Shown here piece after piece: positions 16,168 through 24,997 of a stretch of DNA of 64,000 bases. This DNA is from Streptomyces sp. MA5143a (GTDB taxonomy: Bacteria; Actinomycetota; Actinomycetes; Streptomycetales; Streptomycetaceae), in the NCBI RefSeq assembly GCF_900290235.1, contig NZ_OLMK01000036.1, positions 89,966 to 153,965 of the forward strand, in the 5' to 3' direction. Made by a program: the position numbers and the translations under genes. The number at the start of each line of letters is the position of its first letter. Within the stretch, counting starts at the first letter, position 1. Under the pieces are notes generated by a model. It saw only the letters and a list, made by a program, of their open reading frames with translations. It did no database searches and was not told the DNA's origin.

Positions 16168-18833
16168 CCGCCGTGACCGCCGTCACTGACCACGCGGACC
16201 ACACCGGGGACGGCGTCCCCGACGAGGCCGACGATCCGACGAGTGGCCTCCCTGGGGACGACGTCTTCGAGCGGGAGCGCCCCAAGGGCGAGAACCAGTC
16301 TGGGGGCGAGAGGCACTTGGCGGGTCCAGAGAGCGACGGTTCGGGGGAGCCGGGTGAGCTTGGTGAGCCGGCCGAGTCGGAGGCTGTTGAGTCTGGAGAG
16401 GCTGCGGAGTCCGAAACGGCTCATGAGTCCAGTGATGGTCAAGGGATGAGCGAGGCTCCAGGTGTTGACGGGGCTGACGGCACTGCTGAGGGCCGTGAGG
16501 CCGCGGGCGACTCGGCGACCCTGGAGGTCTCGGGGGGCCCGGAAGCCCCGGAAGCCCCGGAAGCCCCGGAGGGTTCGGAGAGCCCGGAGAGCCCGGAGAA
16601 CCTGGCCAGCCACGAGGGTCGGAAGGATCAGAACGAACAGGACGGTCAGGCTGCGGAGAAGCCCGCCAAGCGGGAGCGGCGGGGGAGTTGGTGGAGTCGG
16701 GTGGCACGGGAGAGCAGGCGAAGCTGGGAGGACAAGCAAGCCCCGGAAGACACGGATGGCCGGGAAGGGCGCGAAAAGGGTGCCCACGCGCGCGTGAAGG
16801 GTGATGACGCGCGCGTGAGGGGCGATGACGGGCGCGTGAAGGGCGACGACGAGCCCGACAGGGCCGACTCGCGGCGCATCGCCTCCGCCGAGTCAGCGGC
16901 CCGTACGGATCGCGCCGGCGGTACGGATCGCGTCGGCCGTACCGACCGCGCCGGTCGTAGCGATCGCGTCAGCCGTACGGATCGCACTGGTCGTACGGGG
17001 CGCCTCGGCCGTACCGAGCCCGGGCGCACCGATCATCCCGGCCGTACGGACCGCGTCGGGCGTAGCGACCCCGGCCGTTCGGACACCGCTCGTGGTGCGG
17101 AGTCCGCTGGTCGTGGGGAGGCCGAGGAGTCCTGGGACGATGGGCTCATCGCGCGGCGGGTGTCCGAGACGAGCGGCTCCGAAGAGGCCGCGCCGGTGTC
17201 GATGATGGAGACGAGGCCCGCCGGTTCGCAGTCGGTCAGCCCGTTGGCGTACGACACCGCCCTGCGGTCCCGGCTGGACGCGTTGCGGGAGCTGGTCGGG
17301 CTGTCACGGACACGGCTGGACAGCAGGACCCTCGCGGAGGCGGGTCGGGTGCTGGACGAGGCGGCGGCGCGGCGCAAGCTCTCGGGGCAGCACACGGTCG
17401 TCGCCATCGCGGGTGCCACCGGCAGTGGCAAGTCGACGCTGTTCAACGCGCTCGCCGGCGTGGCGATCTCGGAGACGGGCGTCCGCAGGCCCACCACGGC
17501 GGCGCCCATCGCGTGCAGTTGGAGCGACGGCGCCGCCACCCTGATCGACCGGCTCGGCATTCCGGGACGGCTGCGACGGCGGCCGTTGCAGAGCGCGGAG
17601 GCGGAGGCGCAGCTGGCCGGTCTCGTCCTGGTGGACCTCCCCGACCACGACTCGGCGGCGGTGCAGCACCGGCAGCAGGTGGACCGGATCCTGGGGCTCG
17701 TCGACGCGGTCATCTGGGTCGTCGACCCGGAGAAGTACGCCGACGCCGTGCTCCACGAGCGGTATCTGCGGCCTCTCGCGGGCCACGCCGAGGTCATGTT
17801 CGTGGTGCTCAACCAGGTGGACCGGCTGCCCGGTGAGGCCGCGCACCAAGTGCTCGACGATCTACGGCGGCTGCTCGACGAGGACGGGATCGCGCTCGGG
17901 GAACACGGCGAACCCGGCGCGGCCGTGCTCGCCCTGTCCGCGCTCACCGGCGATGGGGTGGCGGAACTGCGGGAGGCGCTCGGACAGTTCGTGGCCGAGC
18001 GGGGAGCACCGGGCCGCCGGGTCCAGGCCGATCTGGACGCGGCCGCCGCGCGGCTGTGGCCGGTCTACGCGACCGGGCGGCGCACGGGGCTCAGTGAGCG
18101 GGCGCGGAACGAGTTCGCCGCGCGGCTCGCCGACGCGGTGGGCGCCACCGCTGCGGGCGAGGCCGCCGAACGGGCCTGGCTGCGCAACGCCAACCGCGCG
18201 TGCGGCACGCCCTGGCTCCGGCTGTGGCGCTGGTACGAGGGGCGGAGCGACCTCCCGACCGGGCGTCACTCCCTGAGGATGCCCGTGGACGAGGAGCCCA
18301 CCGCGCGGCAGCGCGTCGAACAGGCCGTACGGGTCCTGTCCGACCGTGCCGCGGCGGGGTTGCCGGCGCCGTGGGCGCAGGCGGTGCGTGAAGCGGCGGC
18401 GCGCGGGGCGCTGGGGCTGCCCGAGGCGCTGGACGAGCTGGCGGCCCGGGTCGGAGCACCCACCGGACGGCCCCAGCGGCCGGGCTGGTGGCCCGCCGCG
18501 GTGCTGGCCCAGGCGTCCATGACCGTGCTTCAGGTCCTGGGCGGGCTGTGGCTGTTGGGGCAGATCATCGGTGTCATGTCCCCGAACCTGGGGGTGCCGG
18601 TGCTGCTGATGGTGATCGGCATCGTCGGAGGTCCGGTCGTGGAGTGGGGATGCAGGCTGGCGGCACGGGGGCCGGCCCGGCGCTACGGTCTCGAAGCCGA
18701 GCGGCGGCTGTGGGAGGCGGCCGCCGGGTGCGGCCGGGCGCGGGTGCTGGACCCGGTGGCCGCCGAGTTGCTGCGCTACCGGGAGGTGCGCGAGCAGTAC
18801 GGACGGGTGCTGGGGGCGGCACAGGTGGGGTGA
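16164..18833 (+). CDS. dynB: Dynamin-like GTPase with long disordered N-terminus (DynB type)
   Basis: An 889-residue protein. Residues 1 to about 350 are disordered and repeat-rich: an acidic part with EAPEAPEAPE and SPESPEN units, a VKGDDARVRGDD set, then many R-T-D-R-A/V-G-like units (about 235-310). The GTPase follows, with GATGSGKSTLFNALAG at about 415-430, RRPTTAAP as switch and LVDLPDHDS as G3; NQVD is G4. Two transmembrane helices near 775-835 form a membrane hairpin. It probably anchors the DynA-DynB complex at the septal membrane. The GTG start overlaps the dynA stop, and AAGGAGAG lies just upstream. The repeats make the N-terminal length likely to vary between strains. Confidence 0.85.
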   Translation: MTAVTAVTDHADHTGDGVPDEADDPTSGLPGDDVFERERPKGENQSGGERHLAGPESDGSGEPGELGEPAESEAVESGEAAESETAHESSDGQGMSEAPGVDGADGTAEGREAAGDSATLEVSGGPEAPEAPEAPEGSESPESPENLASHEGRKDQNEQDGQAAEKPAKRERRGSWWSRVARESRRSWEDKQAPEDTDGREGREKGAHARVKGDDARVRGDDGRVKGDDEPDRADSRRIASAESAARTDRAGGTDRVGRTDRAGRSDRVSRTDRTGRTGRLGRTEPGRTDHPGRTDRVGRSDPGRSDTARGAESAGRGEAEESWDDGLIARRVSETSGSEEAAPVSMMETRPAGSQSVSPLAYDTALRSRLDALRELVGLSRTRLDSRTLAEAGRVLDEAAARRKLSGQHTVVAIAGATGSGKSTLFNALAGVAISETGVRRPTTAAPIACSWSDGAATLIDRLGIPGRLRRRPLQSAEAEAQLAGLVLVDLPDHDSAAVQHRQQVDRILGLVDAVIWVVDPEKYADAVLHERYLRPLAGHAEVMFVVLNQVDRLPGEAAHQVLDDLRRLLDEDGIALGEHGEPGAAVLALSALTGDGVAELREALGQFVAERGAPGRRVQADLDAAAARLWPVYATGRRTGLSERARNEFAARLADAVGATAAGEAAERAWLRNANRACGTPWLRLWRWYEGRSDLPTGRHSLRMPVDEEPTARQRVEQAVRVLSDRAAAGLPAPWAQAVREAAARGALGLPEALDELAARVGAPTGRPQRPGWWPAAVLAQASMTVLQVLGGLWLLGQIIGVMSPNLGVPVLLMVIGIVGGPVVEWGCRLAARGPARRYGLEAERRLWEAAAGCGRARVLDPVAAELLRYREVREQYGRVLGAAQVG

Positions 18834-19136
18834 TTCCTCGCCGGCCTCTGCCTCGTTCACCCGGTCGGGTCGTATGCCTGGTCCACCCGGTGGGCCCTGC
18901 CCCTTCACCCGCTCGGGTGGCGGAGTTCTCCACAACTCGCGGGTAATGCACAGCGCTCAGCGGGCTCGTCCCCGCGACGGCAGTCTGGATTCGCGGCGAT
19001 CGCAGCGCCACGGTCCCCTCGCACGGAGCGGCGGGGCGGGGGCGGCGCGGTCACCGCGACAGACAGCGGTCGTACGGGACGGGCCCGTACGCGTATCCGG
19101 CCGGCGTCGGTGCCGGTGTGAGGGAGGGTTCGCGAG
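18834..19136. other. Intergenic region upstream of ssbB
   Basis: No gene. It contains TTCTCCACA at 18926-18934, one mismatch from the streptomycete DnaA box TTGTCCACA, and a GAGGGAGG ribosome site directly before ssbB. A single box is weak evidence for DnaA control. Confidence 0.4.
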
Positions 19137-19628
19137 ATGAACGAGACGATGGTGTGCGTGGTGGGGAACGTGGCGACCCAGCCGGTCTGCCGCGAGTTGT
19201 CGACGGGCTCCTCGGCCCGGTTCCGGCTGGCGGTGACCTCGCGGTACTGGGACCGGGAGAAGAGCGAGTGGACCGACGGCCACACCAACTTCTTCACGGT
19301 GTGGGCGCGGCGCACCCTGGCGGCGAACGTGGCGTCGTCCGTGTCGCTGGGCGATCCGGTCGTGGTGCAGGGGCGGTTGAAGGTGCGCACCGAGCAACGG
19401 GACGGGCAGAGCTGGGTCTCGGCGGACGTGGACGCGGTCACGATCGGCCACGACCTGTCGCGGGGCACCTCCGCGTTCCGGCGGACTCCCCGGGGGGAGA
19501 CGGCGGCACAGTCCCTGCCCCAGCCGGAGCCGAACTGGGAGTCAACGGCCCCCGGCCGGCGCCTCGACACGGAAGCGGAACTGCACCCGGCGACGGAACG
19601 GCACGCGGAAGCAGTCGGAGTGACGTGA
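19137..19628 (+). CDS. ssbB: Single-stranded DNA-binding protein, SsbB type
   Basis: A 163-residue protein with an OB fold at about residues 1-112: VVGNVATQPVCRELSTG, RFRLAVTSRYWD, TNFFTVWARRTLAANVASSV, GDPVVVQGRLKVRTE. The tail lacks the acidic DDDIPF-like tip of the replicative SSB that recruits partner proteins and ends instead EAVGVT. In S. coelicolor the tipless paralogue SsbB functions in chromosome segregation during sporulation, and it also lies next to the dynamin genes. The ATG at 19137 has GAGGGAGG about 10 nt upstream. Confidence 0.92.
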   Translation: MNETMVCVVGNVATQPVCRELSTGSSARFRLAVTSRYWDREKSEWTDGHTNFFTVWARRTLAANVASSVSLGDPVVVQGRLKVRTEQRDGQSWVSADVDAVTIGHDLSRGTSAFRRTPRGETAAQSLPQPEPNWESTAPGRRLDTEAELHPATERHAEAVGVT

Positions 19629-19973
19629 CGTCAGAGCGCGACGGCGAGACAGCAGGGTGTGAGTGGCGTGTCCTCAAGACGTGCGAGTCCGGTACCCGGC
19701 GGCGTTCCCGAGTGTCGGCCGCGTCGAACTGCGGCTTATCGGCAGGTGCGTGACGAACACTCCGGACGTAAATGCCATCGATTTGTCGATAAGCCCTGTC
19801 CATGACCTGTGCGGGCGATAACGATTCCGATTCGGATCGGTTGTCCGACCATACGACTGGGAAGAGCGGAGCGCCGCGTCCCTAGGATGCCGGGCATAGC
19901 TCACGGGGCTTCTGATTCTGCTGGTGGGACCACAACCCCCCACGTCAACGGGTCCTGCTCGAAGGGAAATTCT
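19629..19973. promoter_or_regulatory. Upstream region of the thioester protein gene with a split 9-bp inverted repeat
   Basis: GGCTTATCG at 19733-19741 and CGATAAGCC at 19787-19795 are perfect inverted copies 45 nt apart (centres about 54 bp, five helical turns). Another symmetric stretch (GATTCCGATTCGGATCGG) follows near 19825. The arrangement suggests paired regulator sites or a long hairpin. No gene is seen. Confidence 0.4.
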
Positions 19974-21416
19974 GTGGTTTCTTCGTTCTCGGCGCCGTTC
20001 ACCGTGTCGTCCGGGTGGTCCGCGTGCAGAAGAGGGGCGGCCCGTCTGGCCGCGGTGTCGCTCGCGACCGGCCTCGTCGTCGCGGGTGCGATCGTCACCG
20101 CGGGCACGGCCGTCGCCGACGAGGAGACGGTGCAGAGCCCGGGCGGAGCTACGGCCACCATAGGTGGCCTGAAGACGTACGGGACGGCCGTGGTCCGCGC
20201 CGACGGTGAGGAGCAGCAGCTGCCCGCCGGTCTGTTCGAGATGTTCGTCGACGGCGGCGGCACCCTGCAGACCTATTGCGTCGACCTCCAGAACCCCACG
20301 CAGAAGGACGCCACGTACCAGGAGACCCCCTGGAGCGGCACCTCCCTGGGGCACAACAAGAACGCCGGCAAGATCAACTGGATCCTGCAGAACTCGTATC
20401 CCCAGGTGAACGACCTCGCCGCCCTCGCCGGCAAGGCGGGCGCCAAGGGGCTCACCGAGCAGGACGCGGCGGCCGGTACCCAGGTCGCGATCTGGCGGTA
20501 CTCCGACGGGGCCGAAGTGACGGCCCTCGACCCGGAGGCCGAGAAGCTCGCCGACTACCTGGAGAAGAGCGCCCGGAACCTGTCGGAGCCGGCGGCCTCG
20601 CTGACCCTCGACCCGCCGGCGGTCTCCGGGCGGGCGGGCGAGCGCCTCGGGCCGGTCAAGGTGCGCACCAACGCCGACGGCGTCACGGTGACCCCGCCGT
20701 CGGACGCCACCGCGGCCGGTGTGAAGGTCGTCGACGCGGACGGCAAGGCCGTGACCTCGGCACGCGACGGCAGCGAGCTGTACTTCGAGGTGCCCGAGGA
20801 CAGCGAGGACGGCTCGGCGGCGCTGGCCGTCGAGGCCTCCACCACCGTGCCGGTCGGTCGCGCCTTCGCCTCCGAGACGCGCAGCCAGACCCAGATCCTC
20901 GCGGGCTCCAGCGCGTCCACGGTTTCCGCCACGGCCACCGCGACCTGGGCCACCACCGGCGCGATACCCGCACTGTCCGCCGAGAAGAACTGCGCGGAGG
21001 GCGGCCTCGACCTCACCGTGGCCAACCCCGGGGACGAGCCCTTCGCCTTCGAGCTGATGGGGATCGACTACGCCATCGAGGCGGGCGAGACCCGGACGGT
21101 GACCATCCCGCTCCAGGAGGACCAGGCCTATGACTTCACGATCAAGGGAGCGAACGGCCTCGCGAAGCAGTTCCGCGGTGTCCTCGACTGCCGGACGGAG
21201 ACCGAGGCCGACGCGGCCGGCGCGTCCGTGCAGACGCTGAGCGAGCCCAGCCCGGCGACGGTCGGCGGCGGCGCCGTCACCGACTCCGCCGGCGACCTCG
21301 CCGAGACCGGCAGCTCCGGCGCGACCCCGGTGATCGGGGGCCTCGCCATCGCCCTGGTCGTGATCGGCGGCGCCGTGATGATCGTCCTGCGCAAGCGGGA
21401 GCAGCAGAAGCAGTAG
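19974..21416 (+). CDS. Thioester-domain (TQXA) surface protein with sortase signal LAETG
   Basis: A 480-residue secreted protein. The N-terminus holds a signal peptide (cleaved near AVADEE). The thioester domain (about 50-190) has the reactive pair Cys in TYCVDL and Gln in TQVAIW, the TQXA signature; such domains form an internal Cys-Gln thioester that can bind surfaces covalently. Two or three beta-sandwich modules follow. The end is a sorting signal: LAETG, a hydrophobic helix (VIGGLAIALVVIGG) and RKREQQKQ, matching the LAxTG preference of class E sortases that also anchor long chaplins. GTG 19974 is chosen because GAAGGGA precedes it by 6 nt. It should sit on the wall of aerial hyphae. Confidence 0.93.
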   Translation: MVSSFSAPFTVSSGWSACRRGAARLAAVSLATGLVVAGAIVTAGTAVADEETVQSPGGATATIGGLKTYGTAVVRADGEEQQLPAGLFEMFVDGGGTLQTYCVDLQNPTQKDATYQETPWSGTSLGHNKNAGKINWILQNSYPQVNDLAALAGKAGAKGLTEQDAAAGTQVAIWRYSDGAEVTALDPEAEKLADYLEKSARNLSEPAASLTLDPPAVSGRAGERLGPVKVRTNADGVTVTPPSDATAAGVKVVDADGKAVTSARDGSELYFEVPEDSEDGSAALAVEASTTVPVGRAFASETRSQTQILAGSSASTVSATATATWATTGAIPALSAEKNCAEGGLDLTVANPGDEPFAFELMGIDYAIEAGETRTVTIPLQEDQAYDFTIKGANGLAKQFRGVLDCRTETEADAAGASVQTLSEPSPATVGGGAVTDSAGDLAETGSSGATPVIGGLAIALVVIGGAVMIVLRKREQQKQ

Positions 21417-21469
21417 CCGACGAGCAGAGTTCCTTGGCAACTCAACAGCGAGTGACCGCGCGGTGACCT

Positions 21470-21528
21470 CCGCGAGCGACGCGGCCCCGGTACGCCCCTC
21501 AGGCGCCGGGGCCGCGTCACTCTCGCGG
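21470..21528 (+). terminator. Long hairpin after the thioester protein gene
   Basis: Nested inverted repeats: 21478-21490 with 21506-21518 (13 bp) inside 21470-21476 with 21522-21528 (7 bp). It lies 54 nt after the stop codon and 94 nt before ettA. Confidence 0.75.
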
Positions 21529-21621
21529 GGCCTCACCATCCGGTTTCCGTCGAGGGCTGGCCGTGCGGCAAGATGGGTGGTACTGCCCACTGCCAGATTT
21601 CAAGTTGCCGGACGGTTTCTC

Positions 21622-23286
21622 TTGGCTGAGTACATCTACACGATGCGCAAGACACGCAAGGCGCACGGCGACAAGGTGATCCTTGACGACGTCACGCTGA
21701 GCTTCCTTCCCGGCGCGAAGATCGGTGTGGTCGGACCGAACGGTGCCGGAAAGTCCACTGTTCTCAAGATCATGGCGGGCCTCGAACAGCCCTCCAACGG
21801 TGACGCCTTCCTGTCGCCCGGCTACACCGTCGGCATGCTCCTGCAGGAGCCGCCGCTGGACGAGTCGAAGACTGTCCTGCAGAACGTCCAGGACGGCGCA
21901 GCCGAGATCATGGGCAAGCTCCACCGCTTCAACGAGGTCGCGGAGCTCATGGCGACCGACTACTCGGACGCGCTCCTCGACGAGATGGGCAAGCTCCAGG
22001 AGGACCTGGACCACGCGAACGCCTGGGACCTGGACACCCAGCTGGAGCAGGCCATGGACGCCCTGGGCTGCCCGCCCGGCGACTGGCCCGTCACCAACCT
22101 GTCCGGTGGTGAGCGCCGCCGCGTCGCCCTGTGCAAGCTGCTGCTCGAAGCCCCCGACCTGCTGCTCCTCGACGAGCCCACCAACCACCTGGACGCCGAG
22201 TCCGTGCAGTGGCTGGAGCAGCACCTCGCGAAGTACCCCGGCACCGTCGTCGCCGTCACCCACGACCGGTACTTCCTCGACAACGTCGCCGGCTGGATCC
22301 TGGAGCTCGACCGCGGCCGCGCGATCGGCTACGAGGGCAACTACTCCACCTACCTGGAGACCAAGCAGACCCGTCTCAAGGTCGAGGGCCAGAAGGACGC
22401 CAAGCGCGCCAAGCGGCTCAAGGAAGAGCTGGAGTGGGTCCGCTCCAACGCCAAGGGCCGCCAGGCCAAGTCCAAGGCCCGTCTCGCCCGGTACGAGGAG
22501 ATGGCGGCCGAGGCCGACAAGATGCGGAAGCTGGACTTCGAGGAGATCCAGATCCCGCCGGGCCCCCGTCTGGGCAACGTGGTCGTCGAGGTCAACAACC
22601 TCAGCAAGGCCTTCGGCGAGAAGGTCCTGATCGACGACCTCTCCTTCACGCTGCCGCGCAACGGCATCGTGGGCATCATCGGCCCGAACGGTGCCGGCAA
22701 GACGACCCTCTTCAAGATGATCCAGGGCCTGGAGGAGCCCGACTCCGGTTCGATCAAGGTCGGCGAGACCGTCAAGATCTCCTACGTCGACCAGAGCCGC
22801 GAGAACATCGACCCCAAGAAGACGCTGTGGGCCGTCGTCTCCGACGAGCTGGACTACATCAACGTCGGCCAGGTCGAGATGCCCTCCCGCGCCTACGTCT
22901 CCGCGTTCGGCTTCAAGGGGCCGGACCAGCAGAAGCCGGCCGGAGTGCTCTCCGGCGGTGAGCGCAACCGCCTCAACCTGGCGCTCACCCTCAAGCTGGG
23001 CGGCAACCTCCTGCTCCTCGACGAGCCGACCAACGACCTCGACGTCGAGACCCTGTCGTCCCTGGAGAACGCGCTTCTGGAGTTCCCCGGCTGCGCCGTG
23101 GTCGTCTCCCACGACCGCTGGTTCCTGGACCGGGTGGCGACGCACATCCTCGCCTACGAGGGCGAGTCCAAGTGGTTCTGGTTCGAGGGCAACTTCGAGT
23201 CGTACGAGAAGAACAAGATCGAGCGGCTCGGTGCCGACGCCGCCCGTCCGCACCGCGCCACCTACAAGAAGCTGACCCGGGGCTGA
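21622..23286 (+). CDS. ettA: Energy-dependent translational throttle protein EttA (ABC-F ATPase)
   Basis: A 554-residue soluble ABC-F protein with two nucleotide-binding domains. Each has Walker A GPNGAGKST/TT (about residues 37-45 and 355-363), an LSGGE-R signature and LLLDEPTN Walker B; the inter-domain linker is highly charged (KRAKRLKEELEWVRSNAKGRQAKSK). EttA binds the ribosomal E site and gates the first peptide bond according to the ADP/ATP ratio. The start is TTG 21622, giving LAEYIYTMRK, where the family begins; the ribosome site is weak. It is followed 2 nt later by a thioesterase gene, so the three genes to 24385 form an operon. Confidence 0.95.
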   Translation: MAEYIYTMRKTRKAHGDKVILDDVTLSFLPGAKIGVVGPNGAGKSTVLKIMAGLEQPSNGDAFLSPGYTVGMLLQEPPLDESKTVLQNVQDGAAEIMGKLHRFNEVAELMATDYSDALLDEMGKLQEDLDHANAWDLDTQLEQAMDALGCPPGDWPVTNLSGGERRRVALCKLLLEAPDLLLLDEPTNHLDAESVQWLEQHLAKYPGTVVAVTHDRYFLDNVAGWILELDRGRAIGYEGNYSTYLETKQTRLKVEGQKDAKRAKRLKEELEWVRSNAKGRQAKSKARLARYEEMAAEADKMRKLDFEEIQIPPGPRLGNVVVEVNNLSKAFGEKVLIDDLSFTLPRNGIVGIIGPNGAGKTTLFKMIQGLEEPDSGSIKVGETVKISYVDQSRENIDPKKTLWAVVSDELDYINVGQVEMPSRAYVSAFGFKGPDQQKPAGVLSGGERNRLNLALTLKLGGNLLLLDEPTNDLDVETLSSLENALLEFPGCAVVVSHDRWFLDRVATHILAYEGESKWFWFEGNFESYEKNKIERLGADAARPHRATYKKLTRG

Positions 23287-23288
23287 TC

Positions 23289-23699
23289 TTGCGGCACATC
23301 TACCGCTGCCCACTGCGCTGGGCGGACATGGACGCGTACGGCCACGTCAACAACGTGGTCTTCCTCCGCTACCTGGAGGAGGCCCGTATCGACTTCCTGT
23401 TCCGCCCGGAGAAGGACTTCAAGCAGGGGTCCGTGGTGGCACGCCATGAGATCGACTACCGGCGGCAGCTCGTCCACCGGCACAGGCCGGTGGACATCGA
23501 GCTGTGGGTCACGGAGATAAGAGCGGCGTCCTTCACGATCACCTACGAGGTCAAGGATCCCGAGCAGGTCTATGTCACGGCCTCCACGGTGATCGTGCCG
23601 TTCGACTTCCAGGCCCAGCGCCCCCGTCGGCTCACGGCGGAGGAACGCGAGTTCCTGGCGGAGTACCAGGACGACGAGGAGGGGGCCGTCGCCGCATGA
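23289..23699 (+). CDS. Acyl-CoA thioesterase, hotdog fold
   Basis: A 136-residue 4-hydroxybenzoyl-CoA thioesterase/YbgC-type protein. The active-site segment WADMDAYGHVNNVVFLRYLEEAR is spread over residues 9-31 and contains the catalytic Asp and the HVNN loop. Such enzymes hydrolyse acyl-CoA in the cytoplasm; chain preference cannot be inferred. The TTG at 23289 follows the ettA stop by 2 nt, and translation probably relies on coupling. The stop overlaps the next gene (ATGA). Confidence 0.9.
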   Translation: MRHIYRCPLRWADMDAYGHVNNVVFLRYLEEARIDFLFRPEKDFKQGSVVARHEIDYRRQLVHRHRPVDIELWVTEIRAASFTITYEVKDPEQVYVTASTVIVPFDFQAQRPRRLTAEEREFLAEYQDDEEGAVAA

Positions 23700-24385
23700 C
23701 GGTGCTCCACCTCGCCGACGAGGGGGAGGCGGCGGATCTCGCGGCCTTCCTCTCCCGGCTGCTCCACTACGACCGGGGTGCGGCGGTGCGTCTCCAGGCC
23801 GCCGGCACCGCCCTCGCCGTCTTCGGCCGGCCGCCCTCCTTCGAGGTGCTGGCCATCCGGGCGGTACGGCTCGCGAAGCCGTACGAGAACGGGCTGGACG
23901 TCACGCTCGACGTGACCGTGTCCGCGGGTGAACTGCTGGAGTCGATCGACGAGTCGGCGGCGACCGCGGTCGTGCCCGCCGCTGTCACCGGCCCGCCGTG
24001 GGCCGGGGTGCTGCCCCCGCGGGGCGGCTGGCGCCGAGAGCCGGGGCTGCCCGTCCAGGAGGCGGTACGGGCGAGGGTCGCAGAGGCAGTCGCCGAGTTC
24101 CGCTCCCGCACGGGGGAGCTGGCGCCGGAGCAGCGCACCCGGGCCGAACTCGACCGGATCGGGCGGGAGATCTGGTCCCGGCCGATCGGGGACACCACTC
24201 TGCCCGTGCGGGCCGCGCACGCGGCCCAGTCGCTGGGCTTCCTGCGGCCCGCGCGAGGCCGCACGGCGGAGGAACTGGAGCTCGCGCTCTTCTCGTCGGG
24301 CGCGTGGCTGCGCCTGCGCACGCCGTACGGGTCGATCGCCGTACGACGCGCGGGACTCGGCGCGCTGGACGTCAGCGTCCGCTGA
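23696..24385 (+). CDS. Conserved hypothetical protein coupled to thioesterase
   Basis: A 229-residue soluble Ala/Arg/Leu-rich protein with no signal peptide, membrane segment or catalytic motif I recognise. The ATG at 23696 overlaps the thioesterase stop by 4 nt, giving strict co-expression with ettA and the thioesterase. The N-terminal half alternates strand-like stretches (ALAVFGRPPSFEVLAIRAVRL, DVTLDVTVSAGELL) and the C-terminal half is helical. It ends 16 nt from the convergent haemoglobin gene. Function unknown. Confidence 0.8.
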   Translation: MTVLHLADEGEAADLAAFLSRLLHYDRGAAVRLQAAGTALAVFGRPPSFEVLAIRAVRLAKPYENGLDVTLDVTVSAGELLESIDESAATAVVPAAVTGPPWAGVLPPRGGWRREPGLPVQEAVRARVAEAVAEFRSRTGELAPEQRTRAELDRIGREIWSRPIGDTTLPVRAAHAAQSLGFLRPARGRTAEELELALFSSGAWLRLRTPYGSIAVRRAGLGALDVSVR

Positions 24386-24401
24386 CCATCCGCTCAGCGG
24401 C

Positions 24402-24815
24402 TCAGTCGGGGGTGTTCACCATCGAGGCAGCCGCGTACGTCAGGTAGTTCCACAGGGTGTGCGCGTGTTCCTCGGAGAGGTCCAGCTCGTCGACGGCGTC
24501 CCGCATGTGCTTCAGCCAGGCGTCGTGCGCGGCCCGGTCGACGGTGAACGGCGCGTGCCGCATCCGCAGGCGGGGATGGCCACGGTTGTCGCTGTACGTG
24601 GTGGGGCCGCCCCAGTACTGGATCAGGAACAGCACGAGGCGCTCCTCCGCCGGGCCCAGATCCTCCTCGGGATACATGGGCCGCAGGATCGGGTCCTCGG
24701 CGACCCCCTCGTAGAAGCGGCGCACGAGGCGCCGGAAGGTCTCCTCGCCACCGACCTGTTCGTAGAAGGTCTGCTCCTGAAGCGTGCCGCGCCGAATCTC
24801 TTTCACGTGTCCCAT
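24402..24815 (-). CDS. glbO: Group II truncated haemoglobin (GlbO type)
   Basis: A 137-residue 2-on-2 globin: FYEQVGGEETFRRLVRRFYEGV carries the B10 tyrosine, PMYPEED the loop before helix E, and RMRHAPFTV the proximal F8 histidine; AWLKHM supplies the G8 tryptophan typical of group II. It binds haem and O2 or NO; proposed roles are oxygen delivery or protection against reactive nitrogen. The ATG at 24815 gives MGHVKEIRRG; the frame stays open upstream to 24962 but that part is not globin-like. It is divergent from the methyltransferase gene. Confidence 0.92.
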   Translation of the reverse strand: MGHVKEIRRGTLQEQTFYEQVGGEETFRRLVRRFYEGVAEDPILRPMYPEEDLGPAEERLVLFLIQYWGGPTTYSDNRGHPRLRMRHAPFTVDRAAHDAWLKHMRDAVDELDLSEEHAHTLWNYLTYAAASMVNTPD

Positions 24816-24997
24816 GGTCTCAGACGGGCGGACGGAGGACTCAAGGCTTAGGACCAAGGAGAAAACCGGGGGTCCGGGGGCACCGTGGCCGGCCGGGCGG
24901 CGCCTTCCGGGTGAGGTATGGGCGGCGGGAACGGTGGATTCCGGACCTGTGTGCCGCGACACTCGCCTCCGGGGGCGTCCGGCAGCACAGTGGAGAC

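Noticed and set aside
19674..21590. A 638-codon minus-strand frame
   Set aside because: Antisense to the thioester protein gene; composition is Gly/Arg-rich noise with no family-like sequence.
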